In this document: positions 45,118 through 57,924 of the stretch, one piece after another | Position numbering within the stretch: the first letter of the stretch is position 1 | How the letters are laid out: every line of letters begins with the position of its first letter | Assembly (NCBI GenBank): GCA_023105745.1 | Contig: JALGQZ010000001.1 | Location: forward strand, 42,990,082-43,054,081 | Direction: 5' to 3' | DNA length: 64,000 nt | DNA from: Austropuccinia psidii | Taxonomy: Eukaryota; Basidiomycota; Pucciniomycetes; Pucciniales; Sphaerophragmiaceae | Made by a program: the position numbers and the translations under genes | Notes under the pieces: generated by a model | The model's database searches: none | Told to the model about the DNA's origin: nothing | The model's input: the letters and a program-made list of their open reading frames with translations, nothing else

Positions 45118-46260
45118 CTAAAATAGCATTGGACATCAATGACTTAAAAAATACTGACAAATAGCCTGCTGAGAGGCATAAGTATGTGATTACCACACTG
45201 AAAATACTTACCAATACATGTGACAGAATTGAGATTAAATATCAAGCTCAAATTGATGAAATGGAAGATCTTTCCATTTTAAACATTAATGATCAACTTA
45301 AAATTCTGAAAGATCATGTCTTAGAAATGGCTGAAAATACCAATCTGTTTGCTACACATTTAGCAAAAAGTGAAAGTGAAAGGCAGAAATTAAAGAATGA
45401 AATCATTGCAAATGTGGAACATATTCATAAAAATTATGAACCACATATGCCAAGGAATTCTACACCTTTGACTGAAGAAAAACCTTCTGTTAAAGGAAGT
45501 TTACCCCACTCTTAGGAGAAAATGTTATCTCTGCAAAAGATATTTCCAAATTGGAAAAATGGCCAACATTCTCTGGTGAAGGTGAATAGAACCATATTGA
45601 GTTCATCAGAACTATTGATATGTTTCAGGAAGACTTTAATATACCTGATGAAATAATAGTGGGTAAATTACACTGTCTGTTTACTAAAACTGCAAAGAAA
45701 TGGTACTACAAGATGACAATAGATCATGGAAAGCATGACTGGTCTTGGTGGAAATCTGAAGTGATTACCAAATGGGCCAATGATTATTGGAGGTTTAAAA
45801 TGGAAAATGCTTTTGAAAATTCCATTTTTAACCCAGAAAAAGATAAACCACTTACTTGGTTCTTCAAGCAAAAAGACAGATTATCTGCTTTACACCCAGA
45901 TATGTCTGACACTATGATTAATATGCAAATATTAAGAAAGTGTGGAGGAGAACTGGAACATGGTATCAAAAGCAGATGTGTAGAACCCTGTTCAAAAGAA
46001 GACTACATTAATGCAATGGAAGATATCATTACCAGAACAAGAATTGGTAAAACCTGGACTAAAACCCCTATGGAATCCAAGATAATCTCAAAGGTTCCCA
46101 GAGAGGACAGAAAACCTGAGAAACCTGTCTTGAAGTGTCATAAATGTGGAAGCACTTCACATTTGGCCAACACTTGCACCAAAAATACAAAAATAAATGA
46201 AGTTCAAGTAATTGAAGAAGTTCAGTGTATGAAGGAAAAGAAGAAACTGACCTAGATTCT
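45118..46260 (+). pseudogene. gag of gypsy B-plus, C-terminal part
   Basis: Continuing the frame cut at 36023, this part has a coiled-coil-like N-terminal segment (45186-45515). The capsid domain follows (WPTFSGEGE, FNIPDEIIVGKLH, WWKSEVITKWANDYWRF) and then a CX2CX4HX4C zinc knuckle at about 46135-46180 (CHKCGSTSHLANTC). Stops occur near 45166 (TAG), 45513 (TAG) and 45588 (TAG), and a frameshift near 46240 precedes the acidic linker to protease. It aligns with Gag of A1 at the protein level. Without the two insertions it would be a moderately decayed gene. Confidence 0.87.
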
Positions 46261-46773
46261 GCAGTCTCTGAGGATACACCAGTAGAGGACTATACCATTG
46301 AAAACATTACAGCTTTCTTTGAGGTCACAAAAGTCCATACTCACTTGCCACATTACAGTGAGGACTTTCATAACCTGATCAATATCCAAGATGCCAGAAT
46401 GTGTAAGACCAAACCTGCTAGAGGAAAAGGTTATACTGCTGGAGCATCTTGTATCACATCGATTCTGATGAATGGTATTGAAGCCAAAGTAAATTTGGAT
46501 ACAGGGGCATTTTGCACTTGTGTAGGCAAAGATTATCTCCAAGTTATACTTCCTGAATGGGAAAACCATCTATTACCAATAGAAGGTGTACAATTTAGTA
46601 GTGCCAGTAACAATATGTGACCTTTTGGCATATTGGACACTAATATTGTGTTCCCACACCCTGCAGGAAGCATAAGAATGGAGACAGAGATAATAGTAAT
46701 GGACAATTGCACATCTCAACATATCATCCTTGGAAATGATTACTTGAAAATCTATGGTATTGACATCAATAAC
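46225..46773 (+). pseudogene. protease of gypsy B-plus, 3' truncated
   Basis: The frame contains KPARGKGYTAGASC, the active site LDTGAFCTC near 46495-46520 (catalytic Asp present) and IILGNDYLKIYGID. A TGA at 46618-46620 breaks it. The reading stops matching the family after IDINN at 46773, where gypsy C sequence begins. RT and everything downstream of B-plus is absent from the window. Confidence 0.82.
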
Positions 46774-48734
46774 TATTTTGGTATTCCATACCATTTTTTC
46801 ACCAGGCTGAAGCTCATAGTACCCCATAACAGCAGTAAATCCAGCCTACAGGCAAACTTAAACTCAAATTTTACACCAAAAGGTCAATTTTACAGCGATA
46901 ATCCGGATTTAACTCATAAAACCATGGCACGGGAACCAAAGGGCAGTCTATGTGTTTAAATAAATTATTCAATTTCATTATGCATATGTAAAAATCAAGT
47001 TACATATAGTAAACTAGTTACAAAGAATAAGGGACCACCCTTTAAATTACACCACCTTACAGCCACAGGACTCATGCATCAAGAAAATTACACATGCATT
47101 AGCTATACAGCCAACTTGCATTCAAAGTCACATGATGCAAAGCTCAAATCCATGGAATTCCTGCAAGTCATTTACAACACAGCCAAAGGAGTACCTTATC
47201 TTATATCCTCAGTAACCCCACTCAAAACCTTAAAACAGAATCATAATTATTTACACCACTCATCACCTCATGCAAAACAAAGCTAGTTAAAACAGGCTGC
47301 ATTCAGTACACAATTCTAATTAAATCTCAACCATATGACTATGCACAGCATGTGTCAATCTCAAAAGTCACATCATCTCATACATCACAGTAAACTCATC
47401 AGTGCAAGAAATTATCACCTCACCTCATTCTAAAGTTCAAAAAGAAGAAAAACAACCATGACACCTGCATAAATTACACAGCCACTTCTACCAAACCTAA
47501 AATAGGACATATGCAAAGGAATTTCAAGTTCATCTTGTGATACTCCATCCACCAACAGCATATCATGTGACAGGAAAGAGGCTGTGCACAACAAAAGTCC
47601 CTAGCCAAAATTGAATAACCTCATCTATGCAAGGAAAATTCAAGAATATCACATCATAATTAGTTCACCAAAAGACAATCATGTGATAAATGGAGGCTGT
47701 GCAGAGAGAAAATTATCACCAAACCTTCAATCACCTGACTCAGGCAAGAAAGGTCGTCACCAAAATGGAGTCACATGATGAGATCAAGAGAAATTAAAGT
47801 GGAAAAAGACAGCTGCCATGGAGGGCCCCCTGGGCTCCCAAAAGGTATAAATAAAGGGGCTCTCTCCCCCCAAATTTCAAATTCCCCCCATGAAAATTGT
47901 ATCCTCTGCACAGTAGAGGCATAGGAATAATTCATCCCTCACCTGGGAGGTAGTCGAGAAAATTATAGTGAATGTGACTTGCCCAGTAGCTAAGCTCAGT
48001 GGAATTATAGTGTTAAAGATTGCCCAGTAGCTAAGCTCAGTGGAATCTTATTATTATTAAAATAAAAATAAAAATTATCCAGTACCCAAAATTAGGGTTA
48101 CTACTCTATTAAAATACTTTATCCAGTAAAATCAACACCATTATCAAGACTTAAAAATAACTTACCCCTTTAAAAATCCAATATCAAAGAACCTTACCTC
48201 TTAAACTTAACAAATACAATTCTATCTTCTTATTAACCCCTCTTAAAAAAATTACAAACCCTTAAAAAATTATTTTACTCTATTATAACTATACCTTAAC
48301 AAAATTACCTTTATCAACACCAATCAAATTTTTCAGAAAACCTTAAATAACCCATCCTACCAAGGATTTATCACCAAGAAGAAACAACTCACCTCAATTT
48401 AACCAAAAAAGAAATATTAAAATTAAACAGACAAGTATTTCATTAAAATCTCAAATTTAACCAAAATAACTGACATTATTTTTTTATATTATTTATTGAA
48501 TAGGTCTGATCTGAGACTGCTGAATTTTTTCTTCTGCAGTTGTAAAGCCACTTACTAATTTTATTTTGGTTTGTGAGCTCCAAGGACGATTTTGTTCAGT
48601 ATTTTAGGAGGGGCAGGCAATAAACCCTTGCCACCTTTGGTTACAGGAGTTATTAGCAATTCAAAACTAGTTACCTGTGATTTCCCCCTCCAGGTACTGC
48701 CTCATTTTAATCCCACACAAGAGGAGTTCCCACA
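46774..48734 (+). repeat. 5' LTR of gypsy C
   Basis: The right end TTCCCACA is followed two bases later by a primer-binding site, which defines it. The left end is placed where B-plus homology stops and is approximate to tens of bases. A TATA box (TATAAATAAA, 47846-47855) lies about halfway. Downstream of it a 27-bp unit (TTGCCCAGTAGCTAAGCTCA and 7 more bases) occurs twice, near 47981 and 48022. The frames inside (for example 47074-47286) look non-coding. No second copy is in the window. Confidence 0.68.
47846..47855 (+). promoter_or_regulatory. TATA box of gypsy C LTR
   Basis: TATAAATAAA is followed by GGGGCTCTCTCCCCCC, a GC-rich start-site context in an otherwise AT-rich LTR. It is the likely core promoter of the C transcript. 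Confidence 0.6.
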
Positions 48735-48736
48735 TC

Positions 48737-48753
48737 TGGTGTCCCAAAAGTGG
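48737..48753 (+). promoter_or_regulatory. primer-binding site of gypsy C
   Basis: TGGTGTCCCAAAAGTGG starts two bases after the LTR end. The TGG matches a tRNA CCA end; the tRNA was not identified. Confidence 0.65.
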
Positions 48754-49110
48754 CAGACAACCTCAACTTCAATAATAAATCAATTAAATTACAATAAATT
48801 ATAAAATTCTTAACTACTCCCAGAATACTATTTTTCATAACAAAAACTGGATTCAAATAATCAAAATCAGCAAAAACCATCATCTCAAGAATCTGAATCA
48901 TCAACTTACTCTGACCATTACTATTATCCACCAAAGCAAGAAACAGAACTAGGGGAGGAATCAAATAAATATTACAATTTCCCAATTGCAACACCAAGAA
49001 CCAATAAAAGGGACTTGAAGGTTGTGGAAAAATTCTTCCTTGATCTCCTTGAAAGAAATAAAATCAATAACTCAACACCAAAATAAAAGGAAGAAATAAT
49101 TAAATCAAAA
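48754..49110 (+). other. leader of gypsy C
   Basis: About 360 bp between primer-binding site and gag. It holds only short frames; one stretch near 48880-49080 reads as low-complexity Asn/Gln/Lys-rich and could belong to an N-terminal Gag extension, but I cannot support it. Confidence 0.5.
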
Positions 49111-50020
49111 ATGGATAAACCTTCATCATCAAAATTACCTGGTAGTATTGAAGAAATCCAGGAAGAAACTTTTAATGAAGAAACTGTTGAAGGACAGGAA
49201 GAAATTTCTTCAACAGAGAGACTTCAGAAGAAGATGCTAGAAATGCAAGCAGAATTACTAGCACTAATCAAAAAGGAAGGCAAAAATAAATCATCAAGTC
49301 ATACTCTACAGAATAGTCCTCTTGAGGAACAGACCACCCTTCCAAGATCATTCAGGCAGCATGGATCACCTTCACCTTACCCAAGACCCAAGGCCACATA
49401 AACACCTTACACAGAACAAAGACCAAGTACCTTACCAAGAAGAGTAAACATTTCTTCCCAAATCGCAACTCCATTACATCAAGCAATTACAAGAAACACT
49501 ACTCCAATAGTGAAAATCAGAGCTAAGGACTATAACTTGTGGTTTGATGAAAACGATGTTGAAAGATTCATCAAGAAAGTTGAAAATATTTCAGAAATTG
49601 AAGGAGCAAGTGGAAGAGACATTGCAAGAAAAATATCATTTTGGACAAAAGATGAAGAAATCAGTTATCATATTGAAGGAATGCCAGGAGCTGAAAGAGC
49701 TGATTGGGATCAATTAAAAGTGGATATGAGAAGAACATGGGGAACAGTCTCACCTGAAAGAAGATACATATTATCCTCAATCACTGATTTATTCACAAAA
49801 CCTCAACAAGAAGGTGGAATAGGAAACATGACTCAATACAGAAAATTCATTGGGGAATATGAAGCAATCATCACTTACCTCAAAAGATACCAATATATCC
49901 AACGTGATATCAATCATAACCAGGAAATATTGGCCAGCCTTTCCACTTGTGTTCAAGAGTAAATTTACAAAGAAATGATTAAAGACAGAGCTATGGTTCA
50001 AGCCTTGGATGGAGGTTACA
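49111..50020 (+). pseudogene. gag of gypsy C, 3' truncated
   Basis: One frame from ATG 49111, broken by TAA at 49399-49401 and TAA at 49960-49962 and cut off by LTR D2 at 50020. The N-terminus is acidic (EEIQEETFNEETVEGQEE) with a short coiled-coil stretch. From about 49520 it is the capsid domain of a different gypsy lineage (YNLWFDENDVERFI, FWTKDEEISYHIEGMPG, DMRRTWGTVSPERRY). This resembles gag proteins I know from rust-fungus elements and differs from Gag A/B and Gag F. It would form the particle; here it is dead. Confidence 0.82.
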
Positions 50021-51945
50021 TGTAAGATGTGACTATGAAACTGATGATAATATTACTATTAATCAACAGTACTATGTCTGTTCTTATGAAATATAATAAT
50101 AAAAAATTATTATAACCACAATTAAATAATTATAAAATTATTTCTTTCACGTGTTATACACTACTAGTGATTATAACTGTGAGCAGTAATTGTTTACAAG
50201 AATCAATTACAAGAAGAATTTAATAATAAAAGCTTCTTTTATTAAAATAATAAAATTATTTTAATATATAATTATCTTTTACAAGAATAATTATAAAGAT
50301 AATTCTTGAAGAAAAATATTACTAGAGAAAAACTTTCAGAATTAAAGATAAATGACTCACTAATACTCCAAAGAACTTATTGATAGATAAAAGTAGAGAA
50401 ATTTGACGTGGAATTGTGGATTTAAGGGATCAGAAGGATTTATAACAGTATTACAACAATATATAGTTGGATTCTAGGATTTCACGTCTTTCTGGATGAT
50501 TTGGAAAGATTTAAAACACTTAAGAATAGCTTTAACTAATAATTACTTGTTGGTAATAATGATTTAATAAATTGATAAGATGATGATGATACGGAAAAAA
50601 CAGCAAGAATAGGCTTCTTTTAAGTCAACAACAGCTCACAGAGGCGTGCCATGGAGCAAAATGAAAAACCAGTGAGTGAGAAAACAATAAACCTTTTTGG
50701 ATTAATGATTGCATCATCTGTTTTCACGTAAGATTATCATAATTACTTAATTGATGCTTTTATGTGGTTACCAACCCCAATAGGGTTAAGAATAAAAGGA
50801 GTAACATCTGTAAATCTTCTTTTATTCTAAAATAATCATTGATTTCTCAAAGTTATCAATTTTATTGCCAATTTCATCACAGGTTTTAATTACTGTGAAT
50901 TTTTGAAGATTAAGTATTTCACGTAGAATGGTCAAAAATGGACTGGAAGTAAAACTTTTAATTTTATTAGTAAAACTGTAATTCTTTTTGGTTTTACCAT
51001 AGATAATACAGTTCTCCATTGGTCCTGAAAGTTTCAGAAGGATTCATTAACAATTGTATTTTCAATGAATTTTTGAAGTTTTTACCTCATTTCTACGTAG
51101 AATTGCAAATATCAGTGTTTCACTGGTTGCTATGAGGTAAATCAATGGATACAAGTCCAAAAAGGGTTTTAATTACTCTTTTGGGTTTTATCCATGGAAA
51201 GTCATTAAGAATTGACGTGGTTACAGAAGTCTAAGTAGCTCTTTACCTCCTTGGCATGTCAAAATAGCAGGTTATTTGCTATTTTCTTATGATTACAGTA
51301 GGTGTAACTTGGTAACCAAGTTCCCAAAGAGTTTAAGTTTACCAATTGGGCCAAGATGAGCCATGGATCCATGCTCTGGAGCTATCCACGCCTCTGAGGC
51401 CTCAGAAGTTGGGTACCCTGGCTCTCTTTGATGTCTTTTGTCCCCCTTGCTTATTTTTCACGTAAAAATAGAAATTTAAGCTTCAAGTGAGATATCCACT
51501 ATGGGTGTACCAAACGTCCATGTAAGAATACCATGAAATTAAGTGCTCAAAACATGCATAACACTATTCTTAGTGTATATGTAACATGGGATTTCTCACT
51601 TTCCCATTATTTCGGCTTAAAATCAAGAAAAACAAAAATTTTCACAGATCTTTTATGTGGTATTAATGATGTGGTATTGAAGTATTTTCCATTTTACCAC
51701 CTCAAATACTTAAATTGAGCTTATTCACTCTATGGGGCTACCCTAGGTGAATTTTTGTGTGAAATCCAAATCTTGTCTTAAATCCATGGATTTACTTACT
51801 CAATAAAAAGTTATTCATCTTTTCTGAAATTGAAAATGATGAATTTTGGATATATGCATGACTTATGAGTTATGCATAATTCAAAATTTCTTTTCAAGAT
51901 AATTGTGGCCTATTTGGGTATGTACGATATACCTCAAGGCTCACA
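50021..51945 (-). repeat. LTR D, copy 2
   Basis: A complete 1925-bp D LTR (TGTAAGATG to AAGGCTCACA). The left flank is gag of gypsy C and the right flank is gag of gypsy A2, with no shared 5-bp duplication, no polypurine tract and no primer-binding site. The right junction falls in CACACTT, close to the GGACACTT of family A gag. Confidence 0.85.
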
Positions 51946-52750
51946 CTTCGCCAATAATTGCCTTAAAAAGGCAAACATTAATGAAATTGTGGAAACAGAA
52001 AACCACAATGACAAAGAAGACGAATCTGACTCTGAAAAAGAGACAGAAGAGTCAGAAAGCTCTGAAAGTGATGAAATCAATATAATCAATGCACAAATTA
52101 AGAATATTGATATAATTTATGAAGTACTGGATGTTAACTCAAACTTGCCACAAGTTGGGACATCTGACACAAACCTGACAAACATACAAGATGCCAAAAT
52201 GTATAGAACCAGACCTGCAAAAGGAATGGGATATACAGCTGGAAAATCAAGTATAAGTATTGTTATGGTTGATAACCAAGAAGGAAAAGTTAACTTGGAT
52301 ACAGGAGCATATTGCACCTGTGTTGGCAAAAGTTATTTAGAAACCATTTTCCCAGACTGGCAAGAAAAACATATGCCAATACAAGGTGTCAAATCTAGTA
52401 GTTCAAGTGAGAGCATGAAGCCCCTTGGAATAACTGATTCAACACTAATTTTTCCTCATCCCTGGCAATGTGTCAGAATCAAAGTAGAGTTTGTAGTAAT
52501 GGACAACTGTACTAGTAATCACTTCATACTTGGGAATGACTACTTATCAATTTATGGTATAGATATCTCTAACCAAAAGGATAGATATTTTACCATAGGA
52601 GACAACAAAAGAAAGACAAAAGTTTGGCTTCTTAAATAACAAAAAACAAATCAAAGGTATTAAAAATGAAGAAAAAAGTCCAAAAAAGGAACTTTTTATA
52701 TCTGAACAACTTAAAGAGGCAGAATTCAATCAAGAATTAACAGAAAAAAT
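51946..52750 (+). pseudogene. gag end and protease of gypsy A2
   Basis: The frame starts inside the former zinc knuckle (NNCLKKA) and carries the acidic Ser/Glu tail and protease with an intact active site (LDTGAYCTC, near 52290-52320). It is open to 52639; a small insertion then shifts it (KRKTKVW). An open frame of 255 codons (51872-52639) spans the D2 LTR end and this segment, but it is a chance fusion. Confidence 0.85.
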
Positions 52751-54196
52751 GAAAGAAAAATTGATTAACCTCTAATTTAAGTATAAAAATGCCTTTGCAA
52801 CTGACAAAGAACCACTAGGTGCCATAATTTGACATGAAGTGGATATAATTCTTACTATGGAAAAACCTTACCCACCTTTACTAAGGAGACCTGCTTACCC
52901 AGCTAGCCCAAGGGCTAGAGAAGCCTTGGAGGTACACATTAAAGAATTACTGGACCTTGGAGTATTAAGAAAGGTAGGACCTAATGAACAGGTAGAAGTC
53001 ACTACACCTGTCATTATAACTTGGCATAATGGAAAATCAAGGATGGTAGGAGACTTTAGAGCCCTGAACACCTATACCATTCCAGACAGGTATCCAATAC
53101 CCAGGATCCATGAGACATTGACATAACTGTCACAGGCTAAGTTCATCACAGCCATGGATGCCTTAAAGGGTTTTCATCCAAATGTCTTAACAGAAAATCC
53201 CAAAGAACTACTGAGGATAATAGTCCACTGTGGAATTTTTGAATACTTAAGAATGCCATTTGGTATAAAAAATGCACCTTCCCATTATCAAAGAATGATG
53301 AATAACATATTTCCTGACGAATTATCAGAAGGATGGTTAATTATCTATATTGATTATATCATAGTTTGCTCAGAAACTTGGGAAAATCACCTTACAAGAC
53401 TAGAAAGGGTACTACCGAAAATAGTCCAAGTAAATATGAAATTTCCTTGAAAAAGTGTCATTTTGCATACAGTGAACTAAAAGCACTAGGACATGTTGTA
53501 TCTGGACTTAGTCTGGGCATAGACAAGAATAAAGTAGCAGAAGTAGTACTTAAACCAATGCCTCAAACCAAAAAAGAAATGCAATCATTTCTAGGATTTT
53601 CTGGTTACTATAGACAGTATATAAAGGACTTTGCAAAAATTGCTAAATCCTTGTATAAGCTATGTGACCAACAAACAGTCTATGAAATGACAGAAGAAAG
53701 AGTCAAGGCATATGAGGAATTGAAAAATTGCTTAACAAATGCCCCATTTCTTCTAATGCCAGATTGGAAACTGCCCTTCAAACTTTACATTGATGCTTGT
53801 GGAGAAGGACTGGGAGCTGCACTACAACAGACACAAATTATCAATGATAAACCAGTGGAAGGACCAATTTGTTTTATTTCAAGACAGATAAAGCCAACAG
53901 AAGCAAGATATGGAGCAAGCCAAATGGAATGCCTCTGCTTAGTGTGGGCTTTAGAAAAATTACATTACTATTTGGATGGAACAGTACTTGATGTGATTAC
54001 AGACTGTAATGCTGTAAAATCTCTATTAAATATGAAAACTCCAAAGAGACATATTCTGAGATGGCAAATTGCTATCCAAGAATATAGAGGAAATATGACT
54101 ATTGTTCATAAATCTGGAAATATTCATAAAAATGCAGATGGTCTTAGCAGATGGGCTCTAGCAAATACCCCTGACAATACAGCATGGGTACCATGA
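52751..54196 (+). pseudogene. reverse transcriptase-RNase H of gypsy A2, catalytic motif mutated
   Basis: Homologous to A1 2052-3452. Stops lie near 52773, 52830 and 53125, and one base is lost in an A/T run near 53445 (MKFP instead of MKISLKK), which splits RT from RNase H. The catalytic box reads YIDY near 53350-53361: the second Asp is Tyr, a different residue from the one lost in A1. RNase H is otherwise complete ([33 protein letters not shown]) and keeps the 13 bases deleted in A1. Confidence 0.9.
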
Positions 54197-55787
54197 GAAG
54201 AACACCATGTAGAAGGAATATGTGTTACAGACATTGGCACAGAATTCTTTAACCAAGTTAAAGAAAGCTACAAGATAGACAAAAATTTCCATATCTTAAG
54301 CCAACTTCTAATGAAAGACTGCAAAGACCCATCACTTTCATCAAAACTAGATGAAATATGGAAAAAGGCATATGATGAAGGAAAATTCCACCTCCTTGAT
54401 AGAATCCTTTAACATGGAACAAAACACACAGGTGTTATGGCCTTAACAGATAGAACCCTGATAAACACTATTTTACATGAGTGTCATGATAGTGTTGCAG
54501 CTGGACACCTTTCAGAGGACAGAACACTAGAAAGGGTGAAAACCTGCTCTTGGTGGCCAAATTGGAAGAAAGATGTTATAGAATACTGCCAAACCTGTGA
54601 CAGATGTCAAAAATCCAACAGAGCCACAGAAAGGAATTTGGAATGATGATCCAAATCCAAGAACCAAAATCCCCATGGGAAATAGTTCATATGGATTGGG
54701 TAACAGCATTACCTCCAGGAGGAGACAGGAGTTATAATGCATGCCTAGTGTTAGTTGACAGATACAGTAAAACTCCTATGTTCTTACCATGTGACAAAGA
54801 GGAAACAGCTATGGATACAGCCATAATGATATGGAATAAGGTCATTAGCCACACAGGCCTATTCCAAAATATTATAAGTGACAGAGACCCAAAGTTCACT
54901 TCAGCATTATGGACAAACCTCCATAACTTGTTTGGGACAAAGTTATCATTCTCAACAGCTTACCATCCTCAAACTGATGGCTTAGCAGAAAGAACGATAC
55001 AGACCTTAGAGGACATCATCAGAAGATTCTGTGCTTATGGGCTAGAATTCAAAGATTCTGATGGTTTTACCCATGATTGGTGTACACTAATACCAGCACT
55101 TGAACTGGCATACAAAACATCAATCCATTCTTCTACTGGCAAAACACAAGCAATGCTAGAAAAAGGTTGGAATCCAAGACTTTCTTATGATACCCTCAAA
55201 AAGGACTTAGTGGATATACATCCAACAGCAAGCAGTTCTAAGATAATGCTTGATAAGGCAAGACACCATGCAAACAGATGTATGCAAGATTCTTTCAAAT
55301 ATGCAAAAGAAAGATGGGATAAAAGTCATAAGCCACCTGATTTCAAAATAGGAGACTTGGTCCTAGTATCAACCCTTAATTTCAATAACATAAAAGGCCC
55401 AAAGAAATTAAAAGATTCCTTTGCAGGACCATTTATGATAAAAGCACTTCATGGACCCAATGCTGTGCAATTGGAACTCACAGGTGAACCAATGAACAAA
55501 TACCCAACTTTCCCAGTAAGTCTGATTAAACCTTACAGCTCAAGTGACAAGGAGTTATTTCCACTAAGAAATAAACCCCCACTTGAAATTCCCCCTTGGA
55601 AGAAGGAGAGGAAAAGAAAATAGTAAAAGTCCTTAAAGAAAGAAGGACAAGAAACAAAAAAGAAAGAGAATACCTTGTAAGGTATAGAAATTCAACCCAA
55701 GAAGATGAATGGCTTCTTGAGAAAGATATAACAAATGCTGATAAACTACTAAGAAGGTTCAGACATGAAATAAAGCCTGAAAAATAA
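54197..55787 (+). pseudogene. integrase of gypsy A2 with chromodomain-like tail
   Basis: Stops at 54194-54196 and 54409-54411 and a frameshift near 54640 break the N-terminal part. From 54604 to 55623 the frame is open, 339 codons. It has MDWV (Asp), SDRDPKF (Asp) and LAERT (Glu), then the C-terminal domain (FKIGDLVLVSTLNFNNIKG). The chromodomain-like tail (LVRYRN, DEWLLEKDI) lies in another frame at 55596-55787, with the same frame change as in A1. It is better preserved than the A1 integrase. Confidence 0.88.
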
Positions 55788-55905
55788 AAAAGTTAAGCAT
55801 TATTGAGCTTCAAGACTAACAAGGTCTATTGAAGAGGTAGGACAGTGGATGATACCCTAATCACACATATCAGATTGTGGTACAATCTTTTTTGGTGGTA
55901 GGGAA
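55788..55905 (+). promoter_or_regulatory. 3' internal end and polypurine tract of A2
   Basis: A short non-coding stretch ends in TTTTTTTGGTGGTAGGGAA, the polypurine tract, directly before the LTR. Confidence 0.72.
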
Positions 55906-57679
55906 TGTGAATCTTTGAGATATGACCACATACCCAAAAAGGTCACAAGAAATATTTAATATGATTATACATTAAAAATAAGTACCTTAGGACTATAAAA
56001 ATACCATAAATTGGTACAAAACTTGGTTTAACTTAAAAGCCAATGAATGAAAATGTGAAATAAATTTTACCATTGGATTCCCCATGGTAAAATACACATA
56101 TACCATTTTTATGGCATATCTGTAAAGTCAATATTTAATAAGTTATAAGTAATAATACCTTATAAAAAGCACAAATCCTTATTTATTTCAGAACACAATG
56201 GAACAACATGTGAAATAAATGGTACCATTGGATTCTCCATAAAAATCCACATATAAAACAATTAATAAGCTAAGCTTCAAAATCAATACTTAAGGAATTA
56301 ACCTGAATATATGCACTTTTTTGGTCAACGCATATATTCAAGGATTTTAGCTAATATCTCTTGAATTATGCATTATAGAGTGAGGAACCAAAAATAAAGT
56401 CATCACGTAATTACTTTAAAAATACGGAAATGAAGTTTATTTCACAAGTTATAAACAAGGTTAAAACCTGTAAGGAATTATTGATTAAAATCAACAGAGC
56501 TGTTGACCACTTTCTTGTAAAAATGGTGCAAACTTAAAAAATAGTAGACAGTTGGATTCTACTAGTTCATTCGTGAAGAATGATGTATTTTTTATTATAA
56601 TACTCCAAGTATAACCCCTTGCAATCATAGTTTGAAGTTTAAAATATTAAATTTCAACAGAAAAGATGCATTACAAGAAACTTCATCAAAAATAGAGTTT
56701 TGATGATGTAATATTATCCTCTTGACAGCATAATGAGGTTATGCCAAGCTATTAGAATTCACTCTCTGAATTTCTGTAGCCTGTAAATCTTAAAAGTTAT
56801 TAAGGATCAAAGTTTGAGCTTAATTTGATCATTTATGATCACTCACTGTAACCTTAAATTAAGGTTAACAGTCATATGAGTGATAAAATTGGTGAATACT
56901 ATTAGTTTATGATTAAAATTAATAGAATCCACGAATTTTGGGGTTCTGCCCAGCCTTTGACGTCATCAAGCTTAGAGTTATAGTGATAACTCTAAATAAT
57001 GGCGTAATAATGATGTAAAATGGTTTGATCATGATGTAATCATCACCAAACCTTAAAATATTGATCAATTCCATTGGATATGATCATTGCACATCTACTA
57101 GAAGCCTGTTGGACTCTAGGAGGGAGGTATTTACTATAAATAGAGTTCTTTTTCCTCTATTTTCCCCTCAGACGCATCAAAAACATTAAATCAATACAAT
57201 TAAAAAGGTAATTTCTTTATTCTTTATATATGAAACTTTTATATTATTAAAGACCAAAGATCATCTTATTATAATCATCAATTTTGAAGTGATTAAATCA
57301 TTTGTTTAATTGTTTTTGTTAAAACTCTCTCTAAAACTCATTTCCACGTAAAAAATCAAGAATATTTGTGATTTCTCTATTTTTTATTGTAAATACAATT
57401 TGTATAAGTTGTATTTACATTATTAGGCGTAAAATATCTCAAAATTATTATATTAAGTATTAAAAGTAGTTTATTTTCTCTATTATTACTGTTTTAATAA
57501 TTCTTTAATTAATATAAATACTATTTATATTAATTTATAACTTTAATATTGGTAATATTATTGTTATTAATTGTTTTTTATTAATAAAAAACAATTTTTT
57601 ACGCCTTTATTATTTTTTTGTAACAATAATAAAGTTCTATTAAATATATTAATTAATTTATATTAATATATTTATTTTA
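55906..57679 (+). repeat. 3' LTR of gypsy A2, truncated by the MULE
   Basis: It starts TGTGAATCTTTGAG and aligns with A1 5198-7000 to TATATTTATTTTA, where the MULE terminal repeat begins. About 190 bp of the LTR end are missing and do not reappear after the MULE. The TATA box is at 57135-57144. Confidence 0.85.
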
Positions 57680-57765
57680 GGGTGTTGGTAAACACATGTA
57701 AGCCCTTACATGTTTTTACTAAAAACGTATGTGTTTTTACCAATTTATGGTAAAAACACGTAAGT
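57680..57765 (+). repeat. left terminal inverted repeat of MULE
   Basis: It opens GGGTGTTGGTAAACACATG and contains further inverted copies of GTTTTTAC and ACACGTAAG to about 57765. The first 25 bases match the right end with about 3 mismatches. Confidence 0.82.
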
Positions 57766-57924
57766 GACCTCAATTTTCAAAAAAAAAATTCCTCAGGCTC
57801 AGTTTTGAGGATTTTTGCCATATTTTTCCCGACTTGGCAGGTCAATAAGCACAGATTTTTTCAAAATTTTTTTTTGGCCAAATTTCACCAATTTGGCCAA
57901 TATGCCAAAATGGCATATTTTTTT

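Larger units (their letters stand above)
51946..57679 (+). mobile_element. Ty3/gypsy family A, copy 2 (both ends truncated)
   Basis: It matches A1 from the end of its zinc knuckle (about base 1315) through pol into the 3' LTR, ending at the MULE at 57680. The 5' LTR, leader and most of gag are lost at the D2 junction. Pol is split by several lesions, different from those in A1 except one shared frame change before the chromodomain. Confidence 0.9.

Noticed and set aside
51872..52639. 255-codon frame joining an LTR end to Gag-protease
   Set aside because: The first 25 codons are LTR D2 sequence; the fusion is a by-product of the junction and lacks a plausible start.
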